From: Mycobacterium sp. DL592
Lineage (GTDB): Bacteria; Actinomycetota; Actinomycetes; Mycobacteriales; Mycobacteriaceae
Assembly (NCBI RefSeq): GCF_011694515.1
Contig: NZ_CP050192.1
Span: 3,730,172 to 3,794,171 of the forward strand
Direction of reading: 5' to 3'
Length of the DNA stretch: 64,000 nt
Of this stretch, positions 18,439-27,915 are shown in pieces. A model generated the notes under the pieces. That model was given only the letters and a program-made list of their open reading frames with translations. It was not told where the DNA came from and did no database searches. Made by a program: the position numbers and the translations under genes. Numbering within the stretch: the stretch's first letter is position 1; each line of letters opens with the position of its first letter.

Positions 18439-18930
18439 GTGGCAGGTGCGGCAACCCCGGCGATCGCGGCGCTGATTGCGGCCGGAGTCGACCATGAGGT
18501 GCTGCGCTATCACCACGACCCCCGCTCGGAGTCGTTCGGCGACGAGGCGGTGGCCGCGCTGGCCGGTGCGGGCCTGGCGGCCGAGCAGATCTTCAAGACG
18601 CTGATCATCGCCGGGCCTTCCGGGCTCGCGGTAGCGGTGTTGCCGGTGCCGTGGAAGCTGTCGCTGAAGGCCGCTGCGTCGGCGTTGGGCCTGGCCAAGG
18701 CGACGATGGCCGAGCGCGCGGCAGCCGAGCGGTCCACCGGATACGTCCTGGGCGGGATCTCCCCGCTGGGACAGCGCAAGCGCCCGCCGACCGTGATCGA
18801 CAGCTCGGCGCTGACGTTCGACCGGGTGGCGTGCAGTGCGGGGAAACGGGGCTGGGATGTCGCGCTGGCGCCCGAAAATCTGGTTCGGATCACCCAGGCG
18901 GTGACCGCCGATATTCGCGCCCTAGGGTGA
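18439..18930 (+). CDS. ybaK: YbaK-type Cys-tRNA(Pro)/Cys-tRNA(Cys) deacylase
   Basis: A 163-residue aminoacyl-tRNA deacylase of the YbaK/ProX family that clears mischarged tRNA. Family features are [30 protein letters not shown] (catalytic-type Lys region) and [21 protein letters not shown]. It is divergent from sigH and just upstream of the SDR gene. In M. tuberculosis I recall this function split into Rv3224A/B; here it is one intact gene. Confidence 0.88.
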   Translation: MAGAATPAIAALIAAGVDHEVLRYHHDPRSESFGDEAVAALAGAGLAAEQIFKTLIIAGPSGLAVAVLPVPWKLSLKAAASALGLAKATMAERAAAERSTGYVLGGISPLGQRKRPPTVIDSSALTFDRVACSAGKRGWDVALAPENLVRITQAVTADIRALG

Positions 18931-18935
18931 GCCTC

Positions 18936-19781
18936 ATGACCTTCGCAGGCAAAACGTTGTTCATTTCCGGAGCCAGCCGCGGTATCGGCCTGGCCATCGC
19001 CAAGCGCGTCGCGGCCGACGGCGCCAACGTGGCACTGGTCGCCAAGACCACCGAGCCGCACCCCAAGCTGCCGGGCACCATCTACACCGCAGCCAAGGAG
19101 ATCGAAGAGGCCGGCGGCCAGGCACTGCCGATCGTCGGCGATGTGCGTGACGGCGACTCGGTGGCCGCGGCGGTCGCCGCCGCCGTCGAACAGTTCGGCG
19201 GCATCGACATCTGCGTCAACAATGCCTCGGCGATCAACCTGGGTTCCATCGAAGAGGTGCCGCTCAAGCGGTTCGACCTGATGAACGGCATCCAGATCCG
19301 CGGCACCTACGCCGTGTCGCAAGCCTGCATCCCGCACATGAAGGGCCGGGAGAACCCGCACATCCTGACGCTCTCGCCGCCGATCCGGCTCGAGCCGCAG
19401 TGGCTCAAGCCGACCGCGTACATGATGGCGAAGTTCGGAATGACGTTGTGCGCGTTGGGCATTGCCGAGGAACTGCGCGCCGAGGGTATTGCCTCGAACA
19501 CGCTGTGGCCGCGCACCATGGTCGCCACGGCGGCGGTGCAGAACCTGCTCGGCGGAGACGAGGCGATGGCCCGCTCACGCAAGCCGGAGGTGTACTCCGA
19601 CGCCGCCTACGCGGTGCTGAGCAAGCCCGCGCGCGAGTTCACCGGGCACTCCCTGCTGTGCGAGGACGTGCTGCTCGACGCCGGTGTCACCGACCTGTCG
19701 GTCTACGACTGCATCCCGGGCTCCGAGCTGGGGGTCGACCTGTGGGTCGACACCCCGAACCCGCCCGGATACAAGGGCTAG
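18936..19781 (+). CDS. short-chain dehydrogenase/reductase (Rv3224-like)
   Basis: A 281-residue SDR. The NAD(P) loop is SGASRGIGLAIAKR near the N-terminus; NNASAIN and the catalytic YxxxK (AYMMAKFG) are present. The usual catalytic Ser lies in LTLSPPIR. The extended C-terminus and PGTIYTAAKEIEEAGG region resemble HSDL2-type SDRs. The substrate is unknown. It starts 5 bases after ybaK. Its stop TAG lies in the first copy of a 27-bp tandem repeat. Confidence 0.9.
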   Translation: MTFAGKTLFISGASRGIGLAIAKRVAADGANVALVAKTTEPHPKLPGTIYTAAKEIEEAGGQALPIVGDVRDGDSVAAAVAAAVEQFGGIDICVNNASAINLGSIEEVPLKRFDLMNGIQIRGTYAVSQACIPHMKGRENPHILTLSPPIRLEPQWLKPTAYMMAKFGMTLCALGIAEELRAEGIASNTLWPRTMVATAAVQNLLGGDEAMARSRKPEVYSDAAYAVLSKPAREFTGHSLLCEDVLLDAGVTDLSVYDCIPGSELGVDLWVDTPNPPGYKG

Positions 19782-19849
19782 TTCTTCGGACGCAGTCCGC
19801 TGTGCTAGTTCTTCGGACGCAGTCCGCTGTGCTAGTTCTTCGGACGCAG
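19777..19849 (+). repeat. 27-bp tandem repeat, 2.7 copies, between convergent genes
   Basis: Two identical 27-bp units (19777-19803 and 19804-19830) and a 19-bp third copy (19831-19849) abut. Each begins GCTAGTTCTTCGGACGCAG. The third copy is the true 3' end of the aldehyde dehydrogenase gene, including its stop (CTAG read on the minus strand). The first copy contains the SDR stop. Each full unit has a small hairpin CGGAC-GCA-GTCCG. Confidence 0.9.
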
Positions 19850-21370
19850 CCCGAAGCGGCGCACGCCGCTGCCCGCCATCGCCCGCATCGCTGCGATCGC
19901 GATCTTGCCCTGGCGCTTCGACGACGAGTACCACATCAGTTCGGACTTCTGGGTGGGGATCCTCGGGGCGGTGATGGCCTGCTGCCGGCAGAACTTGATC
20001 AGCCCGTTGGCTCCGCCGGAGCGGTACCCGATGCCGGAATCCTTCCAGCCACCCATCGGCAACGACGGGCAGAACACGTTGGTCAGCGCATCGTTGATGT
20101 TGACGGCACCGCACTCCAGTCGGCGCGCCACCCGCTCACCGCGATCGACGTCACCGGTCCACACGCTGGCGGACAGCCCGTACTGGGAGTCGTTGGCCAG
20201 TCGGACCGCTTCGTCCTCGTCGGCGACCTTGACCACCGGCAGTGTGGGGCCGAACGTCTCCTCGGCGATGCACGACATGGTCGGGGTGACGTCGGCCAGC
20301 ACGGTCGGCTGGAAGAACGTCCCGACACCGGTCGGCTTGCCGCCGGCCAGCACCCGCGCGCCTGAGGCGACCGCCTCTTGCACGTGCCGGTCGACGATGT
20401 CGCGCTGGGCGGCCGTGGCCATCGCACCGGTGTCGAACCTGGCGCCCTCACTCTCCTGGCCCTGCTTGATGGCGCGGACGTTGTCGGTGAGCTTGGCGAC
20501 GAACTCGTCGTAGACCGGGGCCTCGACGTAGACCCGCTCCACCGAGATGCACACCTGGCCGGAGTTGAACATCCCGCCCCAGGCGATGCCGTTGGCAGCG
20601 CGGTCGATGTCGGCGTCGGCCAGCACGATCGCCGGGTCCTTGCCGCCGAGTTCCAGGCTGAACGGCTTGAGCTGCTGTGCGCAGGCCACCGCGACCTTGC
20701 GGCCGGTGCCGGTGGACCCGGTGAAGTGGACGTAGTCGGCGTTGTCGATCACCGCGGCGCCGGTGTCTCCGTAGCCGGTGGCCAGGGCCAGGATCGGCGG
20801 GGCGCCGACCTCGTTCCAGCCGCGGACGAACTCGACGGCCGAAAGTGGCGTCACCTCAGAGGGTTTCAGCAGGACCGCGGCGCCGGCCGCCAGTGCAGGT
20901 ACCACATCGAGGGCGAGCATCGCCAGCGGGAAGTTCCACGGCTCGATCATCCCGACCAGCGGGTAGGGCCGGTACACGGTCGTGAGCTTCTTGACCTTGA
21001 ACAGCAGGCTGTGCGGCTTGGGGTGGCGGTCGGCGAGGAACTCCTCGGCGTTGCCCGACCAGTACTTGATCGCGTCGGCCAGCGCCACCGGCTCGAGCAT
21101 GGCGTCGCCCCGGGACTTGCCGGTCTCCGACATCAGGACCTCGGTCAGGTGGTCGGTGTTGTCGAGAATCCAGTCCCGCCACTTGAGCATCCAGACCTTG
21201 CGGCCGCGCGGGCCCATCTCCTCCCACTCCTGCTGGAACAGGCGCAACTCGCGGGCCTTGGCGGCCACCGTCTCCGGACCGTCGATCGGGACGGTGCCGG
21301 CGACACGGCCGTCGGCCGGGTTGCGGACGGTGATGATGGCCTGATCGGACTTGGGTTCGACCGCGGTCAT
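19832..21370 (-). CDS. aldehyde dehydrogenase family protein
   Basis: A 512-residue NAD(P)-dependent aldehyde dehydrogenase. Catalytic Cys lies in FNSGQVCISVERVY and the general-base Glu in LELGGKDPAI. The cofactor motif is FTGSTGTG, with EPWNFPLAML and KPSEVTP upstream. It resembles succinate-semialdehyde dehydrogenase-type enzymes (GabD2-like), but the substrate is not fixed by sequence. I do not recall it at this locus in M. tuberculosis. The ATG at 21370 is chosen because MTAVEPKSDQ starts the family-like region. Confidence 0.9.
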   Translation of the reverse strand: MTAVEPKSDQAIITVRNPADGRVAGTVPIDGPETVAAKARELRLFQQEWEEMGPRGRKVWMLKWRDWILDNTDHLTEVLMSETGKSRGDAMLEPVALADAIKYWSGNAEEFLADRHPKPHSLLFKVKKLTTVYRPYPLVGMIEPWNFPLAMLALDVVPALAAGAAVLLKPSEVTPLSAVEFVRGWNEVGAPPILALATGYGDTGAAVIDNADYVHFTGSTGTGRKVAVACAQQLKPFSLELGGKDPAIVLADADIDRAANGIAWGGMFNSGQVCISVERVYVEAPVYDEFVAKLTDNVRAIKQGQESEGARFDTGAMATAAQRDIVDRHVQEAVASGARVLAGGKPTGVGTFFQPTVLADVTPTMSCIAEETFGPTLPVVKVADEDEAVRLANDSQYGLSASVWTGDVDRGERVARRLECGAVNINDALTNVFCPSLPMGGWKDSGIGYRSGGANGLIKFCRQQAITAPRIPTQKSELMWYSSSKRQGKIAIAAMRAMAGSGVRRFGLRPKN

Positions 21371-21425
21371 GGCCGCTCCTCTCGCTGGGCGGAATGTGCC
21401 TGTGAGCGTAGCGGCACCCGCCCGA

Positions 21426-22190
21426 CTAGAACAGGCCAACCGGTTGGTTGTCTGATTCGGCCGGCTCGAGGAGCTCGGGACCGTTGTTGCGGACGCTGTT
21501 GACCAGGGTCGACACCTCCCGCACCGCGAGACCGCTGATATCGGGCGGGGCTACCAGCAGGTCGGCGGCCGCGGGCTCGTCGGGGTCCAGCCAGCGGTCC
21601 CAGTCAGCCTCCTCGACGATCAGCGGCATCCGGTCGTGGATCTCAGCCAGCTGGCCGACGGCGTCGGTTGTGATGATCGTGCAGGTCAGCAGCGGGCTGG
21701 CGTCCTTCTCAGGCCGCCACACCGACCACAGCCCGGCCATGAACAACGGTTCGCCGTCGGCGCGGTACATGAAGTACGGCGTCTTGCGGGCCTTCTTCCC
21801 GGCCGGGGTATCCGGGTTCGGCTTCCATTCGTAGTAGCCGTCCATCGGCACCAGGCAGCGCTTGCTCTTCGCCGAGGCGCGGAAGGCCGGCGAGGTGGTC
21901 ACCTTCTCGGCGCGGGCGTTGATCAGCATCGGGCCCTTGTTCTCCGGGGTGCCCTCGGCGGTGGCCTTCACCCACGGCGGGACGAGGCCCCACCGCATCA
22001 GCCGCACCCGGCGGGTCGCGGTGTCGTCGGGTTCGTCGTGGCGGCGCACAACGGTGGCGACGGTGGCGGTGGGTGCCACGTTGTAGTTGGCACCCCGGCT
22101 CTCCCCCGCCGCGGCCGTGGCTTCGTCGATGGCCTGGATCTTTTCGGCCAGCAGGGCCGGGTCGGTGGTGACCGCGAATCGTCCGCACAT
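21426..22190 (-). CDS. SRAP-domain protein (YedK/HMCES type)
   Basis: A 254-residue SOS-response-associated peptidase matching Rv3226c. After Met removal the catalytic Cys2 is N-terminal (MCGRF). The active-site Asn (NYNVAPT), Glu (DGYYEWK) and His (EIHDRMPLI) are all present. The family shields abasic sites in single-stranded DNA by a thiazolidine cross-link. The start is fixed by the need for Cys2. It is divergent from aroA with 43 bases between starts. Confidence 0.93.
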   Translation of the reverse strand: MCGRFAVTTDPALLAEKIQAIDEATAAAGESRGANYNVAPTATVATVVRRHDEPDDTATRRVRLMRWGLVPPWVKATAEGTPENKGPMLINARAEKVTTSPAFRASAKSKRCLVPMDGYYEWKPNPDTPAGKKARKTPYFMYRADGEPLFMAGLWSVWRPEKDASPLLTCTIITTDAVGQLAEIHDRMPLIVEEADWDRWLDPDEPAAADLLVAPPDISGLAVREVSTLVNSVRNNGPELLEPAESDNQPVGLF

Positions 22191-22233
22191 ATGTCCATGG
22201 TTACCTACCGGTGCGACAAGGCAGGATGTAGCC

Positions 22234-23526
22234 GTGGACACCGACCTGTGGACGGCACCGAGCGCACCGGCGCCCGTCCATGCCACCGTCACGGTGCCGG
22301 GCTCCAAATCGCAGACCAACCGCACCCTGATCCTGGCCGGGCTGGCCGCCGCCCAGGGTCAGGGCACGACCACGATCAGTGGGGCGCTGCGCAGCCGCGA
22401 CACCGACCTGATGATCGGCGCGCTGCAGACGCTGGGCCTGACTGTCGACGGCGACGGCGACGATCTGACGATCGGCGGCGACCTCGCTCCCGCCGCCACC
22501 CGGGCCCGCATCGACTGTGGGCTGGCCGGCACGGTGTTGCGGTTCGTCCCGCCGCTGGCCGCGTTGAGCACCGCGGCCGTGGAGTTCGACGGCGACGACC
22601 AGGCCCGGGCCAGGCCGATCGCTCCCCTGCTCGACGCGCTGCGCGGTCTCGGCGTCGACGTCGAAGGTGCCGGGTTGCCGTTCCTGGTGCGCGGAACCGG
22701 CAGCGTCCGGGGTGGCACGGTGTACATCGACGCCTCGGCGTCCTCACAGTTCGTCTCCGGCCTGCTGCTCTCGGGGGCGTCGTTCCGGACCGGTGTGACG
22801 GTGGTGCACACGGGTAGCTCGGTGCCGTCGGCGCCGCACATCGAGATGACGGTGGCGATGCTGCGCGAGGCCGGCGTCGAAGTCGACGACTCGGTGGCCA
22901 ATCAGTGGCAGGTGGCACCCGGGGTCGTGGCGGCCCGGCACTGGGACGTCGAACCGGACCTGTCGAACTCGGTGCCGTTCCTGGCCGCGGCGGTGGCCAC
23001 CGGCGGTGCGGTGCGCATCGTCGGGTGGCCGCGGGCCAGCGTACAGCCTGCCGACACCATCCTGTCCATCCTGAAGCTTTTGGGTTCGACTGTGCACCAA
23101 GCTGATTCGTATCTGGAGGTGCGCGGCGCCGACGGCGGGTACCCGGGGTTCGACGTCGACCTGCACGATGTCGGCGAGCTGGCCCCGTCGGTGGCCGCGC
23201 TGGCCGCGCTAGCCCAGCCCGGTTCGGTGTCGCGGCTGACGGGCATCGCGCATCTGCGCGGCCACGAGACCGACCGGCTGGCGGCACTGAGCGCCGAGAT
23301 CAACGCCCTCGGTGGTAACTGTGTGGAGACCGACGACGGTCTGGTCATCACCGCCCGCCCGCTGCACGGGGGCAGCTGGCATTCCTACGCCGATCACCGG
23401 ATGGCGACGGCCGGCGCGATCGTGGGCCTACGGGTGCCCGGTGTCGCGGTCGAGGACATTGGCACCACCGCCAAGACGCTGCCGGATTTCCCGCGGATGT
23501 GGGCTGAGATGCTGGGGCGCGATTGA
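22234..23526 (+). CDS. aroA: EPSP synthase AroA
   Basis: A 430-residue 3-phosphoshikimate 1-carboxyvinyltransferase matching Rv3227, the sixth step of the shikimate pathway. Active-site segments are PGSKSQTNR (Lys, Ser and Arg), [24 protein letters not shown], the catalytic Asp region [25 protein letters not shown] and [15 protein letters not shown]. The GTG at 22234 gives the expected N-terminus. The stop overlaps the rsgA start. Confidence 0.95.
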   Translation: MDTDLWTAPSAPAPVHATVTVPGSKSQTNRTLILAGLAAAQGQGTTTISGALRSRDTDLMIGALQTLGLTVDGDGDDLTIGGDLAPAATRARIDCGLAGTVLRFVPPLAALSTAAVEFDGDDQARARPIAPLLDALRGLGVDVEGAGLPFLVRGTGSVRGGTVYIDASASSQFVSGLLLSGASFRTGVTVVHTGSSVPSAPHIEMTVAMLREAGVEVDDSVANQWQVAPGVVAARHWDVEPDLSNSVPFLAAAVATGGAVRIVGWPRASVQPADTILSILKLLGSTVHQADSYLEVRGADGGYPGFDVDLHDVGELAPSVAALAALAQPGSVSRLTGIAHLRGHETDRLAALSAEINALGGNCVETDDGLVITARPLHGGSWHSYADHRMATAGAIVGLRVPGVAVEDIGTTAKTLPDFPRMWAEMLGRD

Positions 23527-24512
23527 GACGACGCGAGTACGACGAGTCCGACGTCAAGATCCGGTCGGGCCGTGGCTCGCGTCCCCGCACCAAGACCCGG
23601 CCCGAACATGCCGACGCGGTGTCGGCCATGGTGGTCACCGTCGATCGCGGGCGCTGGGGCTGTGTGCTCGGGGGTGACCCCGACCGTCTGGTCACCGCGA
23701 TGCGGGCGCGGGAACTCGGACGCACCCCGATCGTCGTCGGCGACCAGGTGGACGTCGTCGGTGACCTGACCGGCCGCCCGGACACGCTGGCACGCATCGT
23801 GCGCCGCGCAGAACGGCGAACGGTGTTGCGCCGCACCGCCGATGACACCGACCCGACCGAGCGGGTGGTCGTCGCCAACGCCGACCAGCTGCTGATCGTG
23901 GTGGCCCTGTCGGACCCGCCGCCACGGACCGGTCTGGTGGATCGGGCCCTGGTGGCGGCCTACGTCGGCGGGCTGCGGCCGATCCTGTGCCTGACCAAGA
24001 GTGACCTGGCCCCGGCCGAGCCGTTCGCCGGGCAGTTCGCCGATCTGGACATCACCGTCATCACAGCGGGCCGCGACGATCCACTCGACGAGGTCGAGCC
24101 GCTGCTGACCGGGAAGGTGACCGTCCTGCTGGGGCATTCCGGTGTCGGCAAGTCCACTTTGGTCAATCGCCTTGTTCCGCAAGCAGATCGGGCCACCGGC
24201 GAGGTGTCGGGCGTCGGCAAGGGCAAGCACACCTCGACCCAGTCGGTGGCGCTGCCGCTGCCCGGCGGCGGCTGGGTGGTCGACACCCCGGGGATCAGGT
24301 CGTTCGGCCTGGCCCACGTCGAGCCCGACGACGTCCTGCGGGCCTTTTCCGATCTCGCAGATGCGATCGACGACTGCCCCCGCGGATGCGGCCACATGGG
24401 GCCGCCCGCCGACCCGGAATGTGCACTTGACGGGCTGACCGGACCGCAGGCCCGACGGGTGGGTGCCGCCCGGCGTCTGCTGGGCGCGTTGAGCGAAGCC
24501 GCCGCGTACTGA
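23523..24512 (+). CDS. rsgA: ribosome small-subunit GTPase RsgA (YjeQ)
   Basis: A 329-residue circularly permuted GTPase. An OB-like N-terminal domain precedes motifs in permuted order: G4 LTKSDL, G1 [15 protein letters not shown]3 [10 protein letters not shown]. The C-terminal zinc-binding region is [16 protein letters not shown]. It tests 30S maturation. The start is TTG at 23523, in a TTGA overlap with the aroA stop, giving the family-like [11 protein letters not shown]; translation is probably coupled. It matches Rv3228. Confidence 0.92.
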   Translation: MRRREYDESDVKIRSGRGSRPRTKTRPEHADAVSAMVVTVDRGRWGCVLGGDPDRLVTAMRARELGRTPIVVGDQVDVVGDLTGRPDTLARIVRRAERRTVLRRTADDTDPTERVVVANADQLLIVVALSDPPPRTGLVDRALVAAYVGGLRPILCLTKSDLAPAEPFAGQFADLDITVITAGRDDPLDEVEPLLTGKVTVLLGHSGVGKSTLVNRLVPQADRATGEVSGVGKGKHTSTQSVALPLPGGGWVVDTPGIRSFGLAHVEPDDVLRAFSDLADAIDDCPRGCGHMGPPADPECALDGLTGPQARRVGAARRLLGALSEAAAY

Positions 24513-24555
24513 CTAACTTGGTTTGACATAGGCGACAGAGAGGCACACCGAAGTC

Positions 24556-25413
24556 ATGACCGTAAGCTCCCAGGTTCCCCAGATCACTCTCAATGACGGC
24601 AACACCATCCCCCAGTTCGGCTTCGGGGTCTTCCAGATCCCGCCCGACGAGACCGCGGCGGCGGTTCGCACCGCGCTGGAGATCGGCTACCGCCACATCG
24701 ACACCGCCGAGATGTACCAGAACGAGAAGGGCGTCGGCCAGGGCATCCGTGACTCGGGGATCGACCGCTCCGAGGTGTTCGTCACCAGCAAGCTCAACAA
24801 CGGCTTCCACAAGCCCGACGATGCGCGGCGCGCGTTCGACGCGACCATCGAGGCTCTCGGCTCGGACTACGTCGACCTGTTCCTGATCCACTGGCCGTTG
24901 CCGACCCTCTACGACGGCGACTTCGTCTCGACCTGGAAGGCGTTGGAGGAGTTCAAGTCCGAGGGCCGCGCCCGCAGCATCGGGGTGTCGAACTTCCAGA
25001 TCCACCATCTCGAGCAGCTGGCCCGCGACACCGAGACGGTGCCCGCGGTCAACCAGATCGAGGTGCACCCCTACTTCGCCAACGACGCGCTGCGCGCCTA
25101 CGGCATCGAGCACACCATCGTGACCGAGGCGTGGTCGCCGATCGCCCAAGGAGCTGTGCTCGACGATCCGATCGTCGGCCAGATCGCGCAGAAGATCGGC
25201 AAGTCCCCGGCCCAGGTGGTGCTGCGCTGGCACATCGAGCGCGGCGACATCGTGTTCCCCAAATCGGTGAGCACCGAGCGCATCCGGGAGAACATCGACA
25301 TCTTCGACTTCGAGCTCAGCGACGACCAGATCGACGAGCTGACCGCGCTGGACAGGGGCACGGCAGGCCGCCGTGGCCCTGACCCGGACACCTTCGACTG
25401 GATCCCGAAGTAG
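24556..25413 (+). CDS. aldo/keto reductase
   Basis: A 285-residue AKR with the catalytic tetrad: Asp and Tyr in YRHIDTAEMYQNE, Lys in VTSKLN and His in FLIHWPLP. The NADPH-binding end FPKSVSTERIRENI is present. It resembles mycobacterial AKR5-type enzymes that reduce dicarbonyls such as methylglyoxal. It is not part of the M. tuberculosis order I recall. The ATG has GAGAGG upstream. It is convergent with the P450 gene, with 4 bases between the two stops. Confidence 0.9.
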   Translation: MTVSSQVPQITLNDGNTIPQFGFGVFQIPPDETAAAVRTALEIGYRHIDTAEMYQNEKGVGQGIRDSGIDRSEVFVTSKLNNGFHKPDDARRAFDATIEALGSDYVDLFLIHWPLPTLYDGDFVSTWKALEEFKSEGRARSIGVSNFQIHHLEQLARDTETVPAVNQIEVHPYFANDALRAYGIEHTIVTEAWSPIAQGAVLDDPIVGQIAQKIGKSPAQVVLRWHIERGDIVFPKSVSTERIRENIDIFDFELSDDQIDELTALDRGTAGRRGPDPDTFDWIPK

Positions 25414-25417
25414 CAGT

Positions 25418-26632
25418 TCAGGACTCCAGCCGCACGGGCAGCGTCTTCAGCGCGTTGTTGAGGTTCGAGCGGACCCGCACTGGGGCACCGGTGAGACGGA
25501 TCTCCGGGAATGCCGCGAGCAGTTCGGCGAAGAACACCCGGCCCTCCAGCCGGGCCAGGTGGGCGCCGAGGCAGAAGTGCCCGCCCATACCGAACGACAG
25601 GTGCGGGTTGGGCCTGCGCGTGATGTCGAAGGCCTGCGGGTTGTCGAAGACCAGCTCGTCGCGGTTGGCCGAGGTGTAGTACATGGCCACCTTGTCTCCG
25701 GCGGCGATGTGCACGCCGGCGAGTTCGGTGTCGACGACGGCGGTGCGCCGGAAGTAGTGCAGCGGGTTGTCGTAGCGGATGATCTCCTCGACGGCCGGTG
25801 CGAGCAGTGCGGGTTCGACGCGCAGCTGGGCCAGTTGCCGGGGATGGCGCAGCAGGGTCAGCAGGCCCGAGGAGAGCATGCCTTTGGTGGTGTCGTTGCC
25901 CGCGGTGACGAGTTGGACGAAGAAGCCGCCGAATTCGACGTCGCTCATCGGCCTGCCGCCGAAGTCGGCGTCGAGGATCTCGCTGGTCAGGTCCTCGGTG
26001 CGGTCAGCCTTACGCCTCGATCGCGCGAATTCCATGGCGTAGGAGGCCATTTCGGCGCCTGCCTGACCTTCGGCGATTTCCGGGCTGTACAGGTCGGGAT
26101 CCTGGCTCGAGGTGGTGATCTCGGCCAGCTTCTGCAAGTAGGACCAGTCCTGCCGCGGCAGTCCGAAGAGCTCGCCGATCACCTGGGTCGGCAGTCGGGA
26201 GGCCACGTCGTGGACGAACTCGACCTCGCGGCGCTCACGCGCATCGGCGATGATGTCGCGGCAGATCTCCCGAACCCGAACCTCCATGCCCGCAACGATT
26301 TTCGGCCGGAAGTGCGGCGAGAGCGGAGCGCGGTGGATATGGTGGCGCGGCGGGTCCATGCCGATGAGCATGTTGCGGACCCGGCCGAGGGTGTCCGGCG
26401 GGCAGTCCTCGACGACGATGCCCGCGGTCTCGGAGGAGAAGATCTCCGGGTGCCTGGCGACGTGGACGACGTCGGCATGGCGTAGCACGGCCCAGAAGCC
26501 GGGCTCGCCGTCCATCGGCTGCCAGTGCACCGGGTCGGTGCGACGTAACTCGGCGAGGGCGTCGTGCGGTACGCCGGGGACGAAGGTGTCGGGGTCGGCG
26601 AGGTCGACGGGGCCGGCGACAATGGCGGTCAT
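25418..26632 (-). CDS. cytochrome P450
   Basis: A 404-residue soluble bacterial P450. The I-helix oxygen-activation motif is VTAGNDTTKG, the K-helix ExxR is EEIIR, and the heme-ligand loop is FGMGGHFCLGAHLAR with Cys near residue 350. The AGNDTT form and overall layout resemble mycobacterial steroid- and fatty-acid-oxidising P450s (CYP125/142/124-like), but I cannot assign a family. It starts 3 bases after a cupin gene, so the two form an operon. No ferredoxin is adjacent. Confidence 0.93.
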   Translation of the reverse strand: MTAIVAGPVDLADPDTFVPGVPHDALAELRRTDPVHWQPMDGEPGFWAVLRHADVVHVARHPEIFSSETAGIVVEDCPPDTLGRVRNMLIGMDPPRHHIHRAPLSPHFRPKIVAGMEVRVREICRDIIADARERREVEFVHDVASRLPTQVIGELFGLPRQDWSYLQKLAEITTSSQDPDLYSPEIAEGQAGAEMASYAMEFARSRRKADRTEDLTSEILDADFGGRPMSDVEFGGFFVQLVTAGNDTTKGMLSSGLLTLLRHPRQLAQLRVEPALLAPAVEEIIRYDNPLHYFRRTAVVDTELAGVHIAAGDKVAMYYTSANRDELVFDNPQAFDITRRPNPHLSFGMGGHFCLGAHLARLEGRVFFAELLAAFPEIRLTGAPVRVRSNLNNALKTLPVRLES

Positions 26633-26635
26633 CGT

Positions 26636-27091
26636 CTAACCGATCAGCACGTTGGGGGTGGGCAGGTTCGCCGCCTGGCACAGCGCGAGGTAGGTGCTCA
26701 GCGCGCTGGCGCCGTCGACCACTCGCTCGACCTGGCCGTCGGCGTCGATGTCGAGGTTGGCGCCGTAGATCTGGAACCACACGTGGGTGTCGTCCTCGAG
26801 GACCTGCAGGCTGTGTACCGATCCGGCGGGCTCGTAGAGGAATGAACCGGCCCGGTTGACGTAGTCGTACTCCTTGTACTTCCAGGCCCCCGAGGTGGTG
26901 TAGGCGTAGACGGGGCCGGTGTGCTTGTGCCGGTGGACTTCGTAGCCGGCGCGGAAGACGTTCTCGACGATCCACAGGCCCTCGGCTTCCTTCACCTGGA
27001 TGACCTTTAACTGGGAGCCGTCCGGCAGCTCGACGAACGGTAGCTCGTCGGCGCCGATGTGAACTGCGGTCGGGATGTCGAACGTCGTCAT
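26636..27091 (-). CDS. cupin-fold protein, acetylacetone/DHAP-dioxygenase-like
   Basis: A 151-residue cupin resembling 2,4'-dihydroxyacetophenone dioxygenase-type proteins. Metal ligands are likely His-rich VHRHKHTGPVYAYTTSG (motif 1, about residues 55-70) and PAGSVHSLQV (motif 2, about 90-100). It could be a non-heme iron oxygenase or a binding protein. The ATG at 27091 is preferred over 27130 because it is preceded by GAGAGAGG and the promoter at 27131-27159. It leads the P450 operon. Confidence 0.8.
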   Translation of the reverse strand: MTTFDIPTAVHIGADELPFVELPDGSQLKVIQVKEAEGLWIVENVFRAGYEVHRHKHTGPVYAYTTSGAWKYKEYDYVNRAGSFLYEPAGSVHSLQVLEDDTHVWFQIYGANLDIDADGQVERVVDGASALSTYLALCQAANLPTPNVLIG

Positions 27092-27130
27092 TGAGGTGGC
27101 CTCTCTCCCGGGGGTGCGGATGTGGCTCAC

Positions 27131-27170
27131 ATCATACGACGCAGATTTCCGGTTTTCAACTACCGGAAAT
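27131..27170 (-). promoter_or_regulatory. cupin-P450 promoter with palindromic operator
   Basis: On the minus strand, TTGAAA (27159-27154) and TATGAT (27136-27131) are 17 bases apart, a near-consensus promoter. The -35 lies inside the loop of a perfect 9-bp inverted repeat ATTTCCGGT-N8-ACCGGAAAT (27145-27170). This is the usual layout of a repressor operator. No regulator gene is adjacent. Confidence 0.7.
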
Positions 27171-27177
27171 TGGTGAC

Positions 27178-27915
27178 CTAAAGGCCGACGATTCCCAGCA
27201 GGTCGCGGAAGTCGGTGATGCGGTGTTCGGGCTCGCAGTCCTGATGCTGCTTGGTGCCCTGGTCGGAGTCGTACATCACGGTGCGCATACCGGCTTCGCG
27301 CGCGCCGAAGATGTCGCGGTGCATGTCGTTACCCACGTACAGGGTCTTCTCGGCCGCCACGCCCATGCCGTCGAGGGCGAACTGGAACAGCCGGCGATCG
27401 GGCTTGCGGAAACCGTGATCGCCAGAGACGACGACCGGGTTGAAGTACTCGGTGAGGCCCACCTTGTGCAGTTCGCCGCGGGCATAGCTGCTCTGGCCGT
27501 CACTGACGATGGCCATCGGAAAGTGCTCGCGCAAAATGCGCAGCGTCGAGCGCACGTGCGGGTACAGCTTGAGCTTGCGCCGCGTGACCCCGCGGTAGAT
27601 CTCGGCCAAAGTCAACGGCAACTCGGCGAGACGCTGCGCCGCGAGAGCGCGGGTGTAGTCGCTGGCGAAGTCCTCGACGATCGAACGCCAGATGCCCGGT
27701 CCGTCGAATTCCGGGTGCACTTCCGGGCTGTGGCGCTGCTGAGCCTTGAGCCGTTCGAAGTACAGATCGCGAATGTGGTGGCGGCGCAGATCGATACCCT
27801 GGTAGGTGAGGAAGTGACCGACGGCCCGGAACGCGTCCTCGCGGTGATCGTCGGTGCGAATGTCGATCAGTGTGCCGTTGACGTCGAAAGCGATGGCAGC
27901 CAGGTCCATACTCAC
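27178..27915 (-). CDS. HAD-superfamily hydrolase with altered motif I
   Basis: A 245-residue haloacid dehalogenase-type protein. Motif I is FDVNGTL (Asp11, Asn13): the nucleophile is kept but the second Asp of DxD phosphatases is Asn. Motif II Ser is in AIVSDGQS, motif III Lys in GFRKPDRRLF, and motif IV in YVGNDMHRDI. Loss of the acid/base Asp argues against ordinary phosphatase chemistry. The start overlaps the stop of the kinase-like gene by 4 bases (27912-27915), so the two probably act together. Confidence 0.85.
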   Translation of the reverse strand: MSMDLAAIAFDVNGTLIDIRTDDHREDAFRAVGHFLTYQGIDLRRHHIRDLYFERLKAQQRHSPEVHPEFDGPGIWRSIVEDFASDYTRALAAQRLAELPLTLAEIYRGVTRRKLKLYPHVRSTLRILREHFPMAIVSDGQSSYARGELHKVGLTEYFNPVVVSGDHGFRKPDRRLFQFALDGMGVAAEKTLYVGNDMHRDIFGAREAGMRTVMYDSDQGTKQHQDCEPEHRITDFRDLLGIVGL

